A stretch of DNA of 64,000 bases from an uncultured Methanobrevibacter sp. GTDB taxonomy: Archaea; Methanobacteriota; Methanobacteria; Methanobacteriales; Methanobacteriaceae. The position numbers were made by a program, and so were the translations under genes. The notes under the pieces are model-generated. The model was not told the origin of the DNA. It searched no databases and saw only the letters and a list, made by a program, of their open reading frames with translations. The stretch spans positions 1 through 64,000 of the forward strand of contig ONJC01000019.1 of assembly GCA_900318035.1 (NCBI GenBank), in the 5' to 3' direction. This document shows positions 25,345 through 35,317 of the stretch, one piece after another (position 1 is the first letter of the stretch; every line of letters starts with the position of its first letter).

Positions 25345-28300
25345 ATGTTTAAAAGTAGTCAAAAAATATCCATTAGCAAACACTTTCTAATTCCATTATT
25401 ATTCATCGTATTGATATTTGCTTCATTTGGTGCGAATATGGATGATGTGTGTGCTCATGATTTGAATCAGAGTGCAGATGGGATTTCAAGTGAATTAAAT
25501 ATTGAAGATAAGCTAGAAAATTCTCAAGAAAATATATTGAATACGAATGTTGAAAGCGATGAACAGCTAAGCGCAGGTCAGAATGAAATTTTAGGAATCA
25601 CTCCAACTGGAAATACATTCCAAAGCATTAACGATGCAATTGAAATGGCAAATGAGGGAGAGACAATAAAACTGAGCGGAACATACTACGCCCAAAGGGC
25701 ATATGATCAGATTAAAGTAACCAAGAAAATAACATTCACGGCAGATTCGTCAGCCACACTGGACGGTAAGGGCCTGACTCAGATAGTCCGTGTTGAAAAG
25801 ACAGCCGGCGGGTCATCATTCAATAATATAAAGTTCATTAATGCATATTTTGACGGTACTGCCGGAGCATTATTCATTCGCGCTCCGGATGTCCATGTTA
25901 CAAATTGTGTTTTTGAAAACAACACTGCATATCAGGGCAGTGGGATAAGTACGACAAACAGCAGTACGCTAACAAGGAATCTGCTGGTGGAAAATTGCAG
26001 ATTCATCAACAATTATGCTAAAAAAACTGCAGGTGCGCTTTCCGCATATGCAAACAATACTCGCATAGTCAACTGTATATTCGACTCAAATAGGGTCTAC
26101 AACGGAACCAAATTCTGCTATGGAGGTGCAATCCAGATAGGTTTGGATGGTTTCGTTTCACAATGTTACGTATACGGATGCAAATTCTATAACAACTATG
26201 TTGAACCTGTCAGCGAGCTTGCACACGGTGGTGCAGGATGTGTTCGTGAAGGCACAGTATATGAAAACTGTATTTTCACCAATAACTCTGCAGGGCAGGG
26301 CGGTGCATTGACATATCACGGATCAGGCATTATAAAGAATTGTTCATTCACCAATAATAAGGCCTATTATTATGGTGGTGCACTGTCAACCGGATACAAT
26401 TACACCGAAGGTAATTTAAAAATTGAAAACTGCTTTTTCAAGGCCAATAATGCTCCAATCGGGGGTGCTGTGCAGCTGATGGGCGAAAACATCAAAATAA
26501 GCAAATGTGACTTCAATGATAACCGTGCTTCCCAAACCGGTGGTGCGATAAACATCGATGCAGGAACAGTAAATATGGCAAATTTAAATTTCAACAGGAA
26601 TGTTGCAAACATTGATGGAGGAGCAGTATTCATCAACGGAAAATCCACTTCAATCAAGGATTCTTCATTTTACAACAACGATGCAATCCCTGATGTGAAT
26701 AAATTGAATGACGGATTGGGCGGAGCAATTTACATTAACAGTACTCAGGCTTTCGTCGAATACAATGAGTTTTATTTCAACACTGCAAGAAACGGCAGCG
26801 CCATTTATTATGATAAGTGCGGAAACCACCTGAAACTGACACACAACACATTCTATCAAAATCAGGCATGGGTTTACGCATTGCCGATTTATGCAGAGGA
26901 CATCTATTATGGCGATGTTGAAAAAGTGGGATCTGTTATTCACGGCGGAAACAACATTGCAAAATATGGAAATCTTGCCGTATCAAATGCAATTTATAAT
27001 GCCGCAGACAATAACCTGATTAAAATCGATGGTGAAATTCCTGTTTTGGGAGCTACCGACAGCGGACAGCTTTACCAGGATGACAGGGAATACAACATGA
27101 AAATATTATTGACCGTTGTTCATGAAGACGGAACAGTAGTTTATAACAAAACATTGAATTCTGACTGTTTTGGAGAAGTGAAAGACAATCTGAACAATTT
27201 AAAACCTGGAAAATATCGTGTAACCGCAAAACACTATGAAGATACATATTATAAGGCAATCACAAATACAACAACCTTCAACGTCATACCGAAAGTTGAC
27301 GAAGAAGTGAAAAAGTCAGTCAGCTCTGAAAACATTAATTATAATGATGTTGTGGTCTGGACATTAAACATTGCAAACAATGGTCCGTGCAACGCAACAG
27401 GTGTAGTTGTAAGGGATGTATTGCCTGAAGGCCTTCAGTGGATTGAGGATGATACTCACGGCAAATATAATCACAATACTGGTGTTTTAAATATAGGTTC
27501 CTTGAAAGTTGGGGAAGTTTATGTTGCAAAAATCATGACTCAAGTGAAAAAAACAGGCGAACTTATAAATAAAGTCAATATAACTGCAAATGAGCACGAT
27601 TTCAATCTGGCAAACAATCATGCCCAGTCAAAGATTAATGTTGACAAAGCTTCAGATTTGGCGGTTGTAAAATCAGCAAATGTTTCAACTCTCAATCTTC
27701 ATGATCTGGTAAAATGGACAATAACAGTATCAAATAATGGTCCAGATACTGCAACCGGTGTAGTTGCCTATGATTTACTTCCAAAATCATTAATCTGGAT
27801 AAGTGATGATTCTTTAGGTAAATATAATCACAATACTGGGAAATGGGATATAGGAACATTAAACAAGGCCGGCAGCACCAGACTGAATATTGTTTGTAGG
27901 GTAAATGCCACAGGCAGTATTGAAAATAAGGTTTCAGTGACCGGAAATGAATATGATTGGGATAAGTCAAACAACAATGCTGCAAAAACTATCAATGTTA
28001 ATCCTGGCTGTGATTTGGGCATTGTAAAGTCAGTCAGTCAGGGTGTAGTCAATTATAAAGATGCTGTTTGCTGGACTTTGACTGTTACAAATCATGGTCC
28101 TGATGCAGCCACTGGCGTTAAGATTTATGAGACTTTGCCTAATGGATTTGTTTATTTGAATTCAACAAGGCCTCTTGTCAACGGAGCTATTGACATTGGA
28201 AATTTGGCTTCAGGCAGTAGTGTCAGCATTAAAATATACTCAAGAGCGGAAATTACAGGCACTTTCGTCAATGTTGCAAGCGTCAAAGGAAATGAATATG

Positions 28301-28968
28301 ATCACAATCCTTCAAACAATAGGGCAACTGCATCAGTAGTTGTTAAACCGGCAACAGACTTAATGGTTGCAAAATCCGTAAACAACACTTCACCAAATTA
28401 TGGCGAAACAATAGAATGGACTATAACCGTAAAAAACAATGGTCCTAACACTGCTACTGGAGTAATTGTTAGTGATATCCTTCCAAAAACACTCAAATTC
28501 ATTAAAAGCAATGGAAATTATGATAAAAACACAGGCAAATGGGATGTCGGAACTTTAAGCAAAGGAAGTAGTGCATCATTAAAAATAACATGCACAGTTA
28601 ATGCCACTGGAAGCATTGAAAATAAGGTTTCCGTGACAGGCAATGAGTATGACTGGGATAAATCCAACAATAACGCAAGTAAAACTGTTAATGTAGCTAA
28701 AGCCACAGATTTGGGCATTGTAAAGTCTGTAAGTAAAGGTGTTGCCAATTATGGAGATACTGTTTGCTGGACTTTGACTGTTTCCAATCATGGTCCTGAT
28801 GCAGCTACCGGCGTTAAGATTTATGAGACTTTGCCTAATGGCTTTGTTTATTTGAATTCCACTAAACCTCTTGTCAATGGTGTCATTGCACTTTCGTCAA
28901 TGTTGCAAGCGTCAAAGGAAATGAATATGATCACAATCCTTCAAACAACAGGGCAACTGCATCAATAG
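25345..28968 (+). CDS. Beta-helix/DUF11 adhesin-like protein, N-terminal part of a broken gene
   Basis: 1207 residues of a giant surface protein. A signal peptide (about 1-37) and a charged stretch precede a right-handed beta-helix region (about 85-560), with many GGA-x-x-x-N-x-x-x-NN turns, as in polymorphic outer-membrane or NosD-like repeats. Then come tandem DUF11 repeats of about 117 residues (recurring V-x-W-T-L-x-V-x-N-N-G-P-x-x-A-T-G-V). The frame is lost at 28888, inside a repeat; the last 27 or so residues are out-of-frame. The rest of the protein continues in two more frames to 31642. An AAGGTGAT site precedes the ATG. It likely mediates adhesion at the cell surface. Confidence 0.85.
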   Translation: MFKSSQKISISKHFLIPLLFIVLIFASFGANMDDVCAHDLNQSADGISSELNIEDKLENSQENILNTNVESDEQLSAGQNEILGITPTGNTFQSINDAIEMANEGETIKLSGTYYAQRAYDQIKVTKKITFTADSSATLDGKGLTQIVRVEKTAGGSSFNNIKFINAYFDGTAGALFIRAPDVHVTNCVFENNTAYQGSGISTTNSSTLTRNLLVENCRFINNYAKKTAGALSAYANNTRIVNCIFDSNRVYNGTKFCYGGAIQIGLDGFVSQCYVYGCKFYNNYVEPVSELAHGGAGCVREGTVYENCIFTNNSAGQGGALTYHGSGIIKNCSFTNNKAYYYGGALSTGYNYTEGNLKIENCFFKANNAPIGGAVQLMGENIKISKCDFNDNRASQTGGAINIDAGTVNMANLNFNRNVANIDGGAVFINGKSTSIKDSSFYNNDAIPDVNKLNDGLGGAIYINSTQAFVEYNEFYFNTARNGSAIYYDKCGNHLKLTHNTFYQNQAWVYALPIYAEDIYYGDVEKVGSVIHGGNNIAKYGNLAVSNAIYNAADNNLIKIDGEIPVLGATDSGQLYQDDREYNMKILLTVVHEDGTVVYNKTLNSDCFGEVKDNLNNLKPGKYRVTAKHYEDTYYKAITNTTTFNVIPKVDEEVKKSVSSENINYNDVVVWTLNIANNGPCNATGVVVRDVLPEGLQWIEDDTHGKYNHNTGVLNIGSLKVGEVYVAKIMTQVKKTGELINKVNITANEHDFNLANNHAQSKINVDKASDLAVVKSANVSTLNLHDLVKWTITVSNNGPDTATGVVAYDLLPKSLIWISDDSLGKYNHNTGKWDIGTLNKAGSTRLNIVCRVNATGSIENKVSVTGNEYDWDKSNNNAAKTINVNPGCDLGIVKSVSQGVVNYKDAVCWTLTVTNHGPDAATGVKIYETLPNGFVYLNSTRPLVNGAIDIGNLASGSSVSIKIYSRAEITGTFVNVASVKGNEYDHNPSNNRATASVVVKPATDLMVAKSVNNTSPNYGETIEWTITVKNNGPNTATGVIVSDILPKTLKFIKSNGNYDKNTGKWDVGTLSKGSSASLKITCTVNATGSIENKVSVTGNEYDWDKSNNNASKTVNVAKATDLGIVKSVSKGVANYGDTVCWTLTVSNHGPDAATGVKIYETLPNGFVYLNSTKPLVNGVIALSSMLQASKEMNMITILQTTGQLHQ
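28790..28888 (+). repeat. 99-bp exact repeat, copy 1 (adhesin)
   Basis: These 99 bases are identical to 29425-29523. Just past the end, 67 bases expected from the intact unit at about 28190 are missing, which ends the first adhesin reading frame. The sequence encodes the DUF11 segment from near G-P-D-A-A-T-G to V-N-G-V-I. Confidence 0.85.
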
Positions 28969-28988
28969 CTGTTAAACCTGCCAGTGAT

Positions 28989-29660
28989 TTGACTGTAACA
29001 AAAGTGTCCAATGCGTCTGATGTCAATCTTCATGATTTGGTAAAATGGACAATAACTGTATCCAATAAGGGTCCTGATGCAGCTACTGGCGTAGTCGTAA
29101 AAGAATCACTTCCAAAATCTCTGATATGGATTAGCGATGATGCGGCAGGCAAATACAATCATGATTCAGGAGTCTGGAATGTAGGAAATTTAAACAAGTC
29201 ATCTTCAGCGAAATTAAACATTGTATGTAGGGTAAATGCCACTGGACCAATTAAAAATTCAGTTTCAGTAACCGGAAATGAGTTTGATATTGATAAGTCA
29301 AACAATAACGATACCAAAACAGTTAAAGTGGCTAAAGCCAGCGATTTGGGTATTGTTAAAGTTGTTAATCCAAGCACAGTTAATTACACAGATGTCGTCT
29401 GCTGGACTTTGACTGTTACAAATTATGGTCCTGATGCAGCTACCGGCGTTAAGATTTATGAGACTTTGCCTAATGGCTTTGTTTATTTGAATTCCACTAA
29501 ACCTCTTGTCAATGGTGTCATTGTTTGGCTGTTGGCAGTAGTGTTAATGTTAAAATCTATTCCAGAGTTAATGTTACAGGCACTTTTGTCAATGTTGCAA
29601 GCGTCAAAGGAAATGAGTATGACCAAAACCCTTCAAACAACAAAGGCAGTGCATCAATAA
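28989..29660 (+). CDS. Adhesin fragment, middle part
   Basis: The middle portion of the broken adhesin, in the second reading frame. The frame is open from about 28890, and the listed start is only the first in-frame ATG, with no ribosome-binding site, so it is not a real gene start. It holds DUF11 sequence (HDLVKWTITVSNKGPDAATGV, then DVVCWTLTVTNYGPDAATG) and loses homology at 29523, after which about 45 codons are out of frame. Restoring 67 bases before it and 10 bases after it would join it to its neighbours. Confidence 0.7.
   Translation: MTVTKVSNASDVNLHDLVKWTITVSNKGPDAATGVVVKESLPKSLIWISDDAAGKYNHDSGVWNVGNLNKSSSAKLNIVCRVNATGPIKNSVSVTGNEFDIDKSNNNDTKTVKVAKASDLGIVKVVNPSTVNYTDVVCWTLTVTNYGPDAATGVKIYETLPNGFVYLNSTKPLVNGVIVWLLAVVLMLKSIPELMLQALLSMLQASKEMSMTKTLQTTKAVHQ
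29425..29523 (+). repeat. 99-bp exact repeat, copy 2 (adhesin)
   Basis: Identical to 28790-28888. About 10 bases expected from intact units are missing directly after it, producing the second frame break of the adhesin gene. Confidence 0.85.
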
Positions 29661-31642
29661 CAGTTAAACCTGCATCCAATCTGAAAGTTGTAAAATCCGT
29701 AAGCAATTCTAAACCGAATTTTGCAGATATAATCAAATGGACAATAACAGTATCCAATAGTGGTCCTGATATGGCTACAGGTGTAGTTGTAAAAGAGGTC
29801 CTTCCGAAATCCATGATATGGATTAGTGATGATGCGTCAGGCAAATACAATCACAATACCGGACTTTGGAATGTAGGAAACATTAACGGTGGCGAAAAGA
29901 AAACACTGACTATAACAACCAGGGTCAATGGAACAGGACCATTTGTAAACAATGTTTCAGTGACCGGAAACGAATTCGACTGGAATAAAACCGACAATAA
30001 TGACAGTGTGCCTATAAAAGTCGCAAATGCATCCGACTTGTCAGTCATCAAATTGACAAACCAGTCTGTGGTGGACTACCGCCATCTTGTAAAATGGAGT
30101 GTAATCGTTAAGAACAACGGACCGGATAAGGCAACAGGCGTTATTGTTGAGGAAATTTTACCTGAAGGATTGGAGCTTATAAACTGCACAGTCACTAAAG
30201 GATTTTATGATAATGGATTGTGGTCTGTATGCTGTCTTGAAAAAGGTGAAATCCAAACAATGGAATTAATCTGCTTTGTCAATAAAACCGGTAAATTGAC
30301 AAACATCGTTAAAATTGACGGAAACGAATATGATCATAACATGTCAAACAATGAAAACAACGCAACTGTGTTGGTTCCTAAATCATCTGATTTGAAAGTT
30401 GTTAAAAATGTGGACAATTCAAATCCTAACTTCGGCGAAATAATCCAATGGACAATCACTGTCACCAACAATGGTCCTGATGGCAGTGATGATGTGCTGG
30501 TGATTGATGAATTGCCGGAAGGTCTTGAACTGGTTGATTACAGATGCAGTTCAGGAAATTACGGTGAAGGAATGTGGCATATTGACTATCTTGATAATGG
30601 AGCCAGTGAATCTCTCGTTATCCGCACCATTGTAAAGACTTTGGAAGATATTGAAAATATTGCAAAAGTCGTTCCTTCACAATATGATTGGGATGAATCA
30701 AACAACCGTGATAATGCATCAGTTAGTGTAAATCCTCTTGCAGACTTGTCTCTAATCAAACTGGTAAATGTTTCCGCTGCCAATTATCTTGATTTGGTAA
30801 AATGGACATTAATTGTTTCAAATAATGGTCCTAATGATGCATCCGGCGTTTTTGTCTATGATGTCATGCCGAAAGGTTTGAAAATTGTTGATGCATATGG
30901 TGATGGAGATTATGAAAACTCAGTATGGCATATTGGAGATTTGGCAAATGGACAGTCCAAATCTTTGGATATCATATGTAAAATCATCTCTACAGGTCAG
31001 TTTGTTAATACTGCATCTGTCTGGGGAGATGAAATGGATCCTGAATTGGACAACAACAGGGATGAAAGCAATCTCTTTGTCTATCCTGCAAGCGACCTTT
31101 CAATTACAAAGACAGTTTCCAAATATAAGTATACTGTAGGAGATGTGGTCAATTTTTCAATCAGGCTCACCAACAGAGGCCCTGATGCAGCAGAAAACGT
31201 AAAGGTTAGAGAAATTATGGATGATTCACTGAAATTATTGTCATTCCATGCAAGTGCAGGCGATTTTGACAAAGTAAATGATGTGTGGTCCTTGGATTTG
31301 TTGGATGCCGGTCAATCTGCATATCTGACTGTCAAGGCCATTGCTCGTGAAGCTGGCATCGCCAAAAACAGTGTGGTTGCATCAAGTGACAATTTCGATT
31401 ATGATTTATCCAACAATAACGACACTGTTTCACTGGATATTGCAGAAAAACAAAATCCAAAACAAAATCCAAATGTAACTCCTGAAAACAATGGATACAA
31501 ACACTCTGATGGTGAAATAAGGGATTATGCTCAATCCATATTGCAAACATACAAATCAGGTAATCCTATTATGGTTATCGTGCTGTTGTTTGTGTTTAGT
31601 TTGGGTGCATTCTATGGTAACAATATATTGAAGAAAAGATAA
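29525..31642 (+). CDS. Adhesin-like protein, C-terminal part
   Basis: The final 705 codons of the broken adhesin, open from near the second break; the listed ATG is just the first in frame. It has six further DUF11 repeats. The end carries a Pro/Asn-rich spacer, then one membrane helix (about residues 677-698, IMVIVLLFVFSLGAFYG) and a basic tail NNILKKR, a typical C-terminal anchor of methanobacterial adhesins. The reading frame differs from both upstream parts by one base each time. A strong terminator follows the stop. Confidence 0.82.
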   Translation: MAVGSSVNVKIYSRVNVTGTFVNVASVKGNEYDQNPSNNKGSASITVKPASNLKVVKSVSNSKPNFADIIKWTITVSNSGPDMATGVVVKEVLPKSMIWISDDASGKYNHNTGLWNVGNINGGEKKTLTITTRVNGTGPFVNNVSVTGNEFDWNKTDNNDSVPIKVANASDLSVIKLTNQSVVDYRHLVKWSVIVKNNGPDKATGVIVEEILPEGLELINCTVTKGFYDNGLWSVCCLEKGEIQTMELICFVNKTGKLTNIVKIDGNEYDHNMSNNENNATVLVPKSSDLKVVKNVDNSNPNFGEIIQWTITVTNNGPDGSDDVLVIDELPEGLELVDYRCSSGNYGEGMWHIDYLDNGASESLVIRTIVKTLEDIENIAKVVPSQYDWDESNNRDNASVSVNPLADLSLIKLVNVSAANYLDLVKWTLIVSNNGPNDASGVFVYDVMPKGLKIVDAYGDGDYENSVWHIGDLANGQSKSLDIICKIISTGQFVNTASVWGDEMDPELDNNRDESNLFVYPASDLSITKTVSKYKYTVGDVVNFSIRLTNRGPDAAENVKVREIMDDSLKLLSFHASAGDFDKVNDVWSLDLLDAGQSAYLTVKAIAREAGIAKNSVVASSDNFDYDLSNNNDTVSLDIAEKQNPKQNPNVTPENNGYKHSDGEIRDYAQSILQTYKSGNPIMVIVLLFVFSLGAFYGNNILKKR

Positions 31643-31647
31643 TTTAA

Positions 31648-31678
31648 AGTAGCCTTCGGGCTACTAATTTTTATTTTT
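31648..31678 (+). terminator. Terminator after adhesin gene
   Basis: A 7-bp perfect stem capped by a TTCG tetraloop (AGTAGCC TTCG GGCTACT, 31648-31665) stands 5 bases after the stop codon and is followed by AATTTTTATTTTT. It fits an intrinsic terminator. Confidence 0.75.
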
Positions 31679-31907
31679 AAAAAACGATTTTTCAAAATTT
31701 CATAAGTATTGGAATTATTAATTTCACGATTTATTATTTTTATAGTTGATGGTAAAAGTGGCCAAATACTCGCCCATTTCTTCAATTAAATCAAAACCTT
31801 TAAATAAAACTTCTGATAAAGTTATAAGTAGATATTGATGAAATAATATTTTTTTTAAAATTTTATCTGATGAATCAATATTTTTAATTAATTAAACGAG
31901 GTATAAA

Positions 31908-32348
31908 ATGTCTGAAGAAGAAATGATTGAAGAAACTTCTGGTGAATATGTAGACGAAGAGGAAGAAAAATTACCTTTCGCTAAAGCAGAAGTAGTACGT
32001 TTAATGAAAGAAAATCTTGATGACGACAAAATGATCCGTGAAAGGGTAAAAGTTGAAATGAACAAATTTTTAGGAGAAGTCTTAAAAAATGTTTGTAAAC
32101 AGTTAAACGAATACCCATACACAACCATTGAGTATGAGATGCTTAAAGAGTCTACATACCCATACACTAATATCGAAAGAATCAACCAAGAAAAAGAAAG
32201 GATTTTATTACATTTAGAAGCTATCAAAGCGGACTGTAACGCATTAGCTATGGATGTTCAAAAAACTTTAAAATTAAAAGATGTTGTTGAAGAAGACTCA
32301 TTTACAAACTTCACAGCAAACTTGGATGAAGAAGAGGAAGAAGAATAA
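31908..32348 (+). CDS. Histone-fold-like acidic protein with C-terminal helix
   Basis: A 146-residue protein. Residues 20-75 have the spacing of a histone fold. A short helix after [16 protein letters not shown] is followed by a long helix, then a [11 protein letters not shown] end similar to the R-K-T-I-x-x-x-D-I-x-x-A end of archaeal histones. Residues 85-130 form a further long helix ([32 protein letters not shown]), possibly coiled coil. Both ends are very acidic (EDEEEEK near the start and seven acidic residues at the end), unlike normal histones. It may be an extended histone variant or another DNA/protein-binding dimer. The family assignment is inference and only moderate. Confidence 0.55.
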   Translation: MSEEEMIEETSGEYVDEEEEKLPFAKAEVVRLMKENLDDDKMIRERVKVEMNKFLGEVLKNVCKQLNEYPYTTIEYEMLKESTYPYTNIERINQEKERILLHLEAIKADCNALAMDVQKTLKLKDVVEEDSFTNFTANLDEEEEEE

Positions 32349-32492
32349 ATTCTCTTTTTTTATAATAATAAAGAAATACTAGTTGATATTTTAACAATAT
32401 CTCTCCATTATAACTCTATTTTTTTTAAAATTAATCAGTAATTTTCTCAAATATTGACATTTTTGAGGATTTTAATTTTGGTGAAGAGTATT

Positions 32493-32530
32493 AAAAAAGA
32501 AAAAAAGTTGTAGATGCCAGTTGCACCTAC
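32493..32530 (-). terminator. Terminator after ZPR1 gene
   Basis: On the minus strand a stem of 7 pairs with one mismatch (GTAGGTGC and GCATCTAC around a 5-base loop, 32510-32530) is followed by a long T/C-rich stretch beginning AACTTTTTTT. It lies 18 bases past the ZPR1 stop codon. Confidence 0.55.
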
Positions 32531-32548
32531 TGCCGTAATTAAAGTAGT

Positions 32549-33127
32549 TTAACCTTCTATATGGCTAAATCCTGTTTTTAAGTCTTCCAGTTCATCTTCT
32601 GGAATTTCAAGCACATCAGCACTGTCGCTTACTATATTACTTTGTCCGAACGGATCAAGAATGATGAGAGTTGCAGTACCGTTTCCCTTTTTGAGCTCCT
32701 GAATCTGACTGAGGGTGTCCTTTGCGTTGATTTGAGAAGATTCGTCATCAAAAAGGTTCAGCGCCTTTTTAACTGCATCTTCAAAACGGTTGAGAATTCC
32801 CTCGACATTGGTTACGTATCCTTCGGATTTTGGTCCGGGCTCCACCTTGACGCCCAGTTCTGGTATTGAAACTGTTGCTGACTGTGAACGGACAACCCTT
32901 ACTGTCAGTGTATTCTTGTTTATCTCAAGAACGTATTTTGCAGGGTCGTTCTGTTCAAGTGCAATTATGTCGTTGTGCTTGAATCCGCATACCGGACATT
33001 GTATTGAGGTTTCAAGAACTTTTCCGAAGTGTGGAATTTCCAACTCTTTCATAATTGATTTGGCTTTGCCTTCTGTGAAGCAGGCCGGACATTTGATAAT
33101 CATTTCGGTTAATTCATCTTCATTCAT
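32549..33127 (-). CDS. ZPR1-type zinc finger protein
   Basis: A 192-residue archaeal ZPR1-domain protein. The zinc finger is split between CPACFTEGKAKS (about residues 14-25) and CPVCGFKHNDI (about 44-54). A beta-rich domain of the ZPR1 type follows with VPGP-like EPGPKSEGYVTNVEGILNRFEDAV (about 110-140). In eukaryotes ZPR1 binds elongation factor 1A; a similar chaperone-like role toward archaeal EF1A is likely but not shown. Its start overlaps the 2PGK stop by 8 bases (the genes share an ATGA-type junction), so the two are translationally coupled. Confidence 0.85.
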   Translation of the reverse strand: MNEDELTEMIIKCPACFTEGKAKSIMKELEIPHFGKVLETSIQCPVCGFKHNDIIALEQNDPAKYVLEINKNTLTVRVVRSQSATVSIPELGVKVEPGPKSEGYVTNVEGILNRFEDAVKKALNLFDDESSQINAKDTLSQIQELKKGNGTATLIILDPFGQSNIVSDSADVLEIPEDELEDLKTGFSHIEG

Positions 33128-34064
33128 TTAAAACATATCCTTTATCGTTTAATTCTTTAATAATTTCATGTAATTTTTCCTGACTGGAAGCGCATATTGT
33201 TGTTTTCCTGTACTCTGAGAGTTGGTACAGTTCATTTAAGTACTCTTTTTTGCTTTCATCATTTTCAATATTGTCGATGAATTTTTTGGCGGCTTCACTG
33301 TCGCTTACTTTAATGTTTCTCTCCAAAGGTTCCTTAAATCCTTTCACGTTGTAGACGACTTTCTCGAGGCTTCCATTGTTCTTGCTGATGATTATGTCGA
33401 TAACGTCAGCCAGTTCGTCCACGTCATTTATGAGATTGATTGTTGTGCAGGATTTGTTGATTATGGATAGAATCCTGTCAAGGGTTTTGTCAATTGCTTC
33501 GGCTTTGATTACATGCACTCCATTTGCCTCTGCCCGATTAATGAGATGATCATGGATAATTCTGTTTTCCCTAAAAAAATCAAGCTGCTTTCCGCCCCTG
33601 TGGATTTGAACGGCTCTTTTTACAAACCTTTCCTTATGGGCTTCCTCATCTGAGCTAAGCACAAAAAAGTATATGTCGGCATGTTCCTTAAACTGGTCAA
33701 TATTTATCAGTCCGGGAACCAGATGGACTCCCTCTATTATGATGTCGTCATAGTCTGTGATTGCCCTTTGGATAATTTTTTCAAGGCCGGGAATGACTGA
33801 AGCGGCATGCTCGTCAAAGCCTGCAGACACCAGTTCACCATAATTGTCGTAACGGTCTTTGTTTCTCAGATGTTTATATGCATCGTAGGAGGAACTGTGA
33901 AGTGCAGGAGCGTATTCATTTCCTATAATTCCCCTTACGACCGCTCGTATAAAATCACTTTCAATCAGATGTTTTATGTTTAACGCTTTCGCCAATTCAG
34001 CAGCAATTGTCGATTTTCCAATTCCTGATGCACTACCAATAAGTATGACATAGGGCTTTCTCAT
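33120..34064 (-). CDS. 2-phosphoglycerate kinase
   Basis: A 314-residue kinase with an N-terminal P-loop (GSASGIGKST, residues 10-19) followed by the substrate segment ESDFIRAVVRGII. These are characteristic of archaeal 2-phosphoglycerate kinase, which makes 2,3-diphosphoglycerate, the precursor of the cyclic 2,3-diphosphoglycerate used by Methanobacteriales as thermoprotectant or phosphate store. The C-terminal 120 residues (from about 200) lack clear motifs and may regulate. A GGGGAG site precedes the ATG. It overlaps the ZPR1 gene downstream. Confidence 0.82.
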   Translation of the reverse strand: MRKPYVILIGSASGIGKSTIAAELAKALNIKHLIESDFIRAVVRGIIGNEYAPALHSSSYDAYKHLRNKDRYDNYGELVSAGFDEHAASVIPGLEKIIQRAITDYDDIIIEGVHLVPGLINIDQFKEHADIYFFVLSSDEEAHKERFVKRAVQIHRGGKQLDFFRENRIIHDHLINRAEANGVHVIKAEAIDKTLDRILSIINKSCTTINLINDVDELADVIDIIISKNNGSLEKVVYNVKGFKEPLERNIKVSDSEAAKKFIDNIENDESKKEYLNELYQLSEYRKTTICASSQEKLHEIIKELNDKGYVLNE

Positions 34065-34250
34065 ATAATCTCCCCAACAATTTATTTTTTTACATTAATA
34101 TTTATGGACATAATACCATAAAACATTATACATTTATTAATGTGAAAATTTATAAATAATTATAATATCATTTTTTGAAAAATTTTTTCCAAAAATTAAG
34201 ATAATAAAATTTGCATGATTTAGTTATAAGTTATAAATTATAGGATAGGG

Positions 34251-35312
34251 GTGAAATTTTTGTATTCAGTAAAATCAGTAAAAGAAATTCAAGATTTAAA
34301 TCCATTCATTGTAGTAGGATGTGGTGGAGGAGGTGAAAAATTCTCCAATCTTGAAGGTGTCGAGACAGTTGGTTTCATCGATGACGATGAAAGAAAACAG
34401 GGAAAGCAATTTTGCAATCACGTTGTTGCTCCAAGTTTGGAAAAGTGTTTGGAGGGAGCTCCCAACGCAAAGTCCCTTGTAATAATGTTGCCTATTGGTG
34501 CTGAAGGTGCTGCCCTAAAATATGCAGTTCAGGCAATCGATGCTGGTTTGAATGTAATCACTTCTTTTAGATCTTTATCTATTGAGGAAAATATATCATT
34601 AAGGAAATTTGCTGATTCCAAAAATGTTGTTATTAAGGATATTGGACCTAGATTGGATGTTGTAGAAAAGATAGCTGGAGTTGCTCCTGATAAATCATGT
34701 GAAGTTTTACCTAAAATATCCTATACTCCTAATGCTCCGGTGATTTTTGTTGGAGGAACCTCCCAGGAATGCGGTAAAAGAACCACTACCAAAATGCTTG
34801 GTATAGCCGCATCTGAAAGAGGCCTTACTCCTGCAATCATATCCACTGATGAAATGGGTTTGGAAGAACCTACTGATTTTAATTTTAGAGCTGGAAGTTT
34901 ATCCGCTATGGATGTTCCGGCAGCGGTTTTATCTGCAATCAAATATGTTGAAGAAACTAAAAAACCGGATATTATTTTTATTGAAGGTCAATCCAGCTTG
35001 ACTGAAAAAGGAAACCCTCATCCAAGGGGTTTGTCAGCGGCGATTTTAATCGGTGCTTCTCCTGATGCGGTCATTGTTGGACACAGGCCAAATCACCCTT
35101 ACAGGGAACCTCGCGGTATTGAAGAGGAAATCAAAGCTATTGAAGCTGTTGAACCGACCAAGGTTGTTGGCCTTTCAGTCAACTTTAAAAACGCAAGTTT
35201 GGACTTATGCCCTGAATACTTTGAGTCTAAATATAATTTGCCTGTAGAGGATGTTTACAATAACGGCGCTTCAAAATTATTGGATGCTATTTTTGAATAT
35301 TTAGAGGAGTAA
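34251..35312 (+). CDS. DUF1611 family NAD/P-loop protein
   Basis: A 353-residue protein of DUF1611. The N-terminal half (about 1-150) has a Rossmann-like [11 protein letters not shown] loop. The C-terminal half has a P-loop-like [15 protein letters not shown] (about residues 165-180), with later [16 protein letters not shown] and DAVIVGHRP motifs. Some DUF1611 relatives are amino-acid epimerase or N-acetyltransferase accessory proteins, but the reaction is not settled. The listed start is GTG at 34251; TTG at 34260 has better spacing from the GGGGTGA ribosome-binding site, so the true protein may begin three residues later ([10 protein letters not shown]). The stop is 5 bases before sepF. Confidence 0.78.
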   Translation: MKFLYSVKSVKEIQDLNPFIVVGCGGGGEKFSNLEGVETVGFIDDDERKQGKQFCNHVVAPSLEKCLEGAPNAKSLVIMLPIGAEGAALKYAVQAIDAGLNVITSFRSLSIEENISLRKFADSKNVVIKDIGPRLDVVEKIAGVAPDKSCEVLPKISYTPNAPVIFVGGTSQECGKRTTTKMLGIAASERGLTPAIISTDEMGLEEPTDFNFRAGSLSAMDVPAAVLSAIKYVEETKKPDIIFIEGQSSLTEKGNPHPRGLSAAILIGASPDAVIVGHRPNHPYREPRGIEEEIKAIEAVEPTKVVGLSVNFKNASLDLCPEYFESKYNLPVEDVYNNGASKLLDAIFEYLEE

Positions 35313-35317
35313 TCGAA

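Larger units (their letters stand above)
27300..31450 (+). repeat. Tandem DUF11 repeat array
   Basis: About twelve DUF11 units of roughly 350 bp follow each other, each opening with a conserved Asn-Tyr-x-Asp-x-V-x-W-T segment and ending near a Gly-Asn-Glu-(Y/F)-Asp motif. Two units are shorter by 67 and 10 bases relative to intact neighbours, which breaks the reading frame. The units vary in sequence but a few stretches are identical over about 100 bp. Confidence 0.85.
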
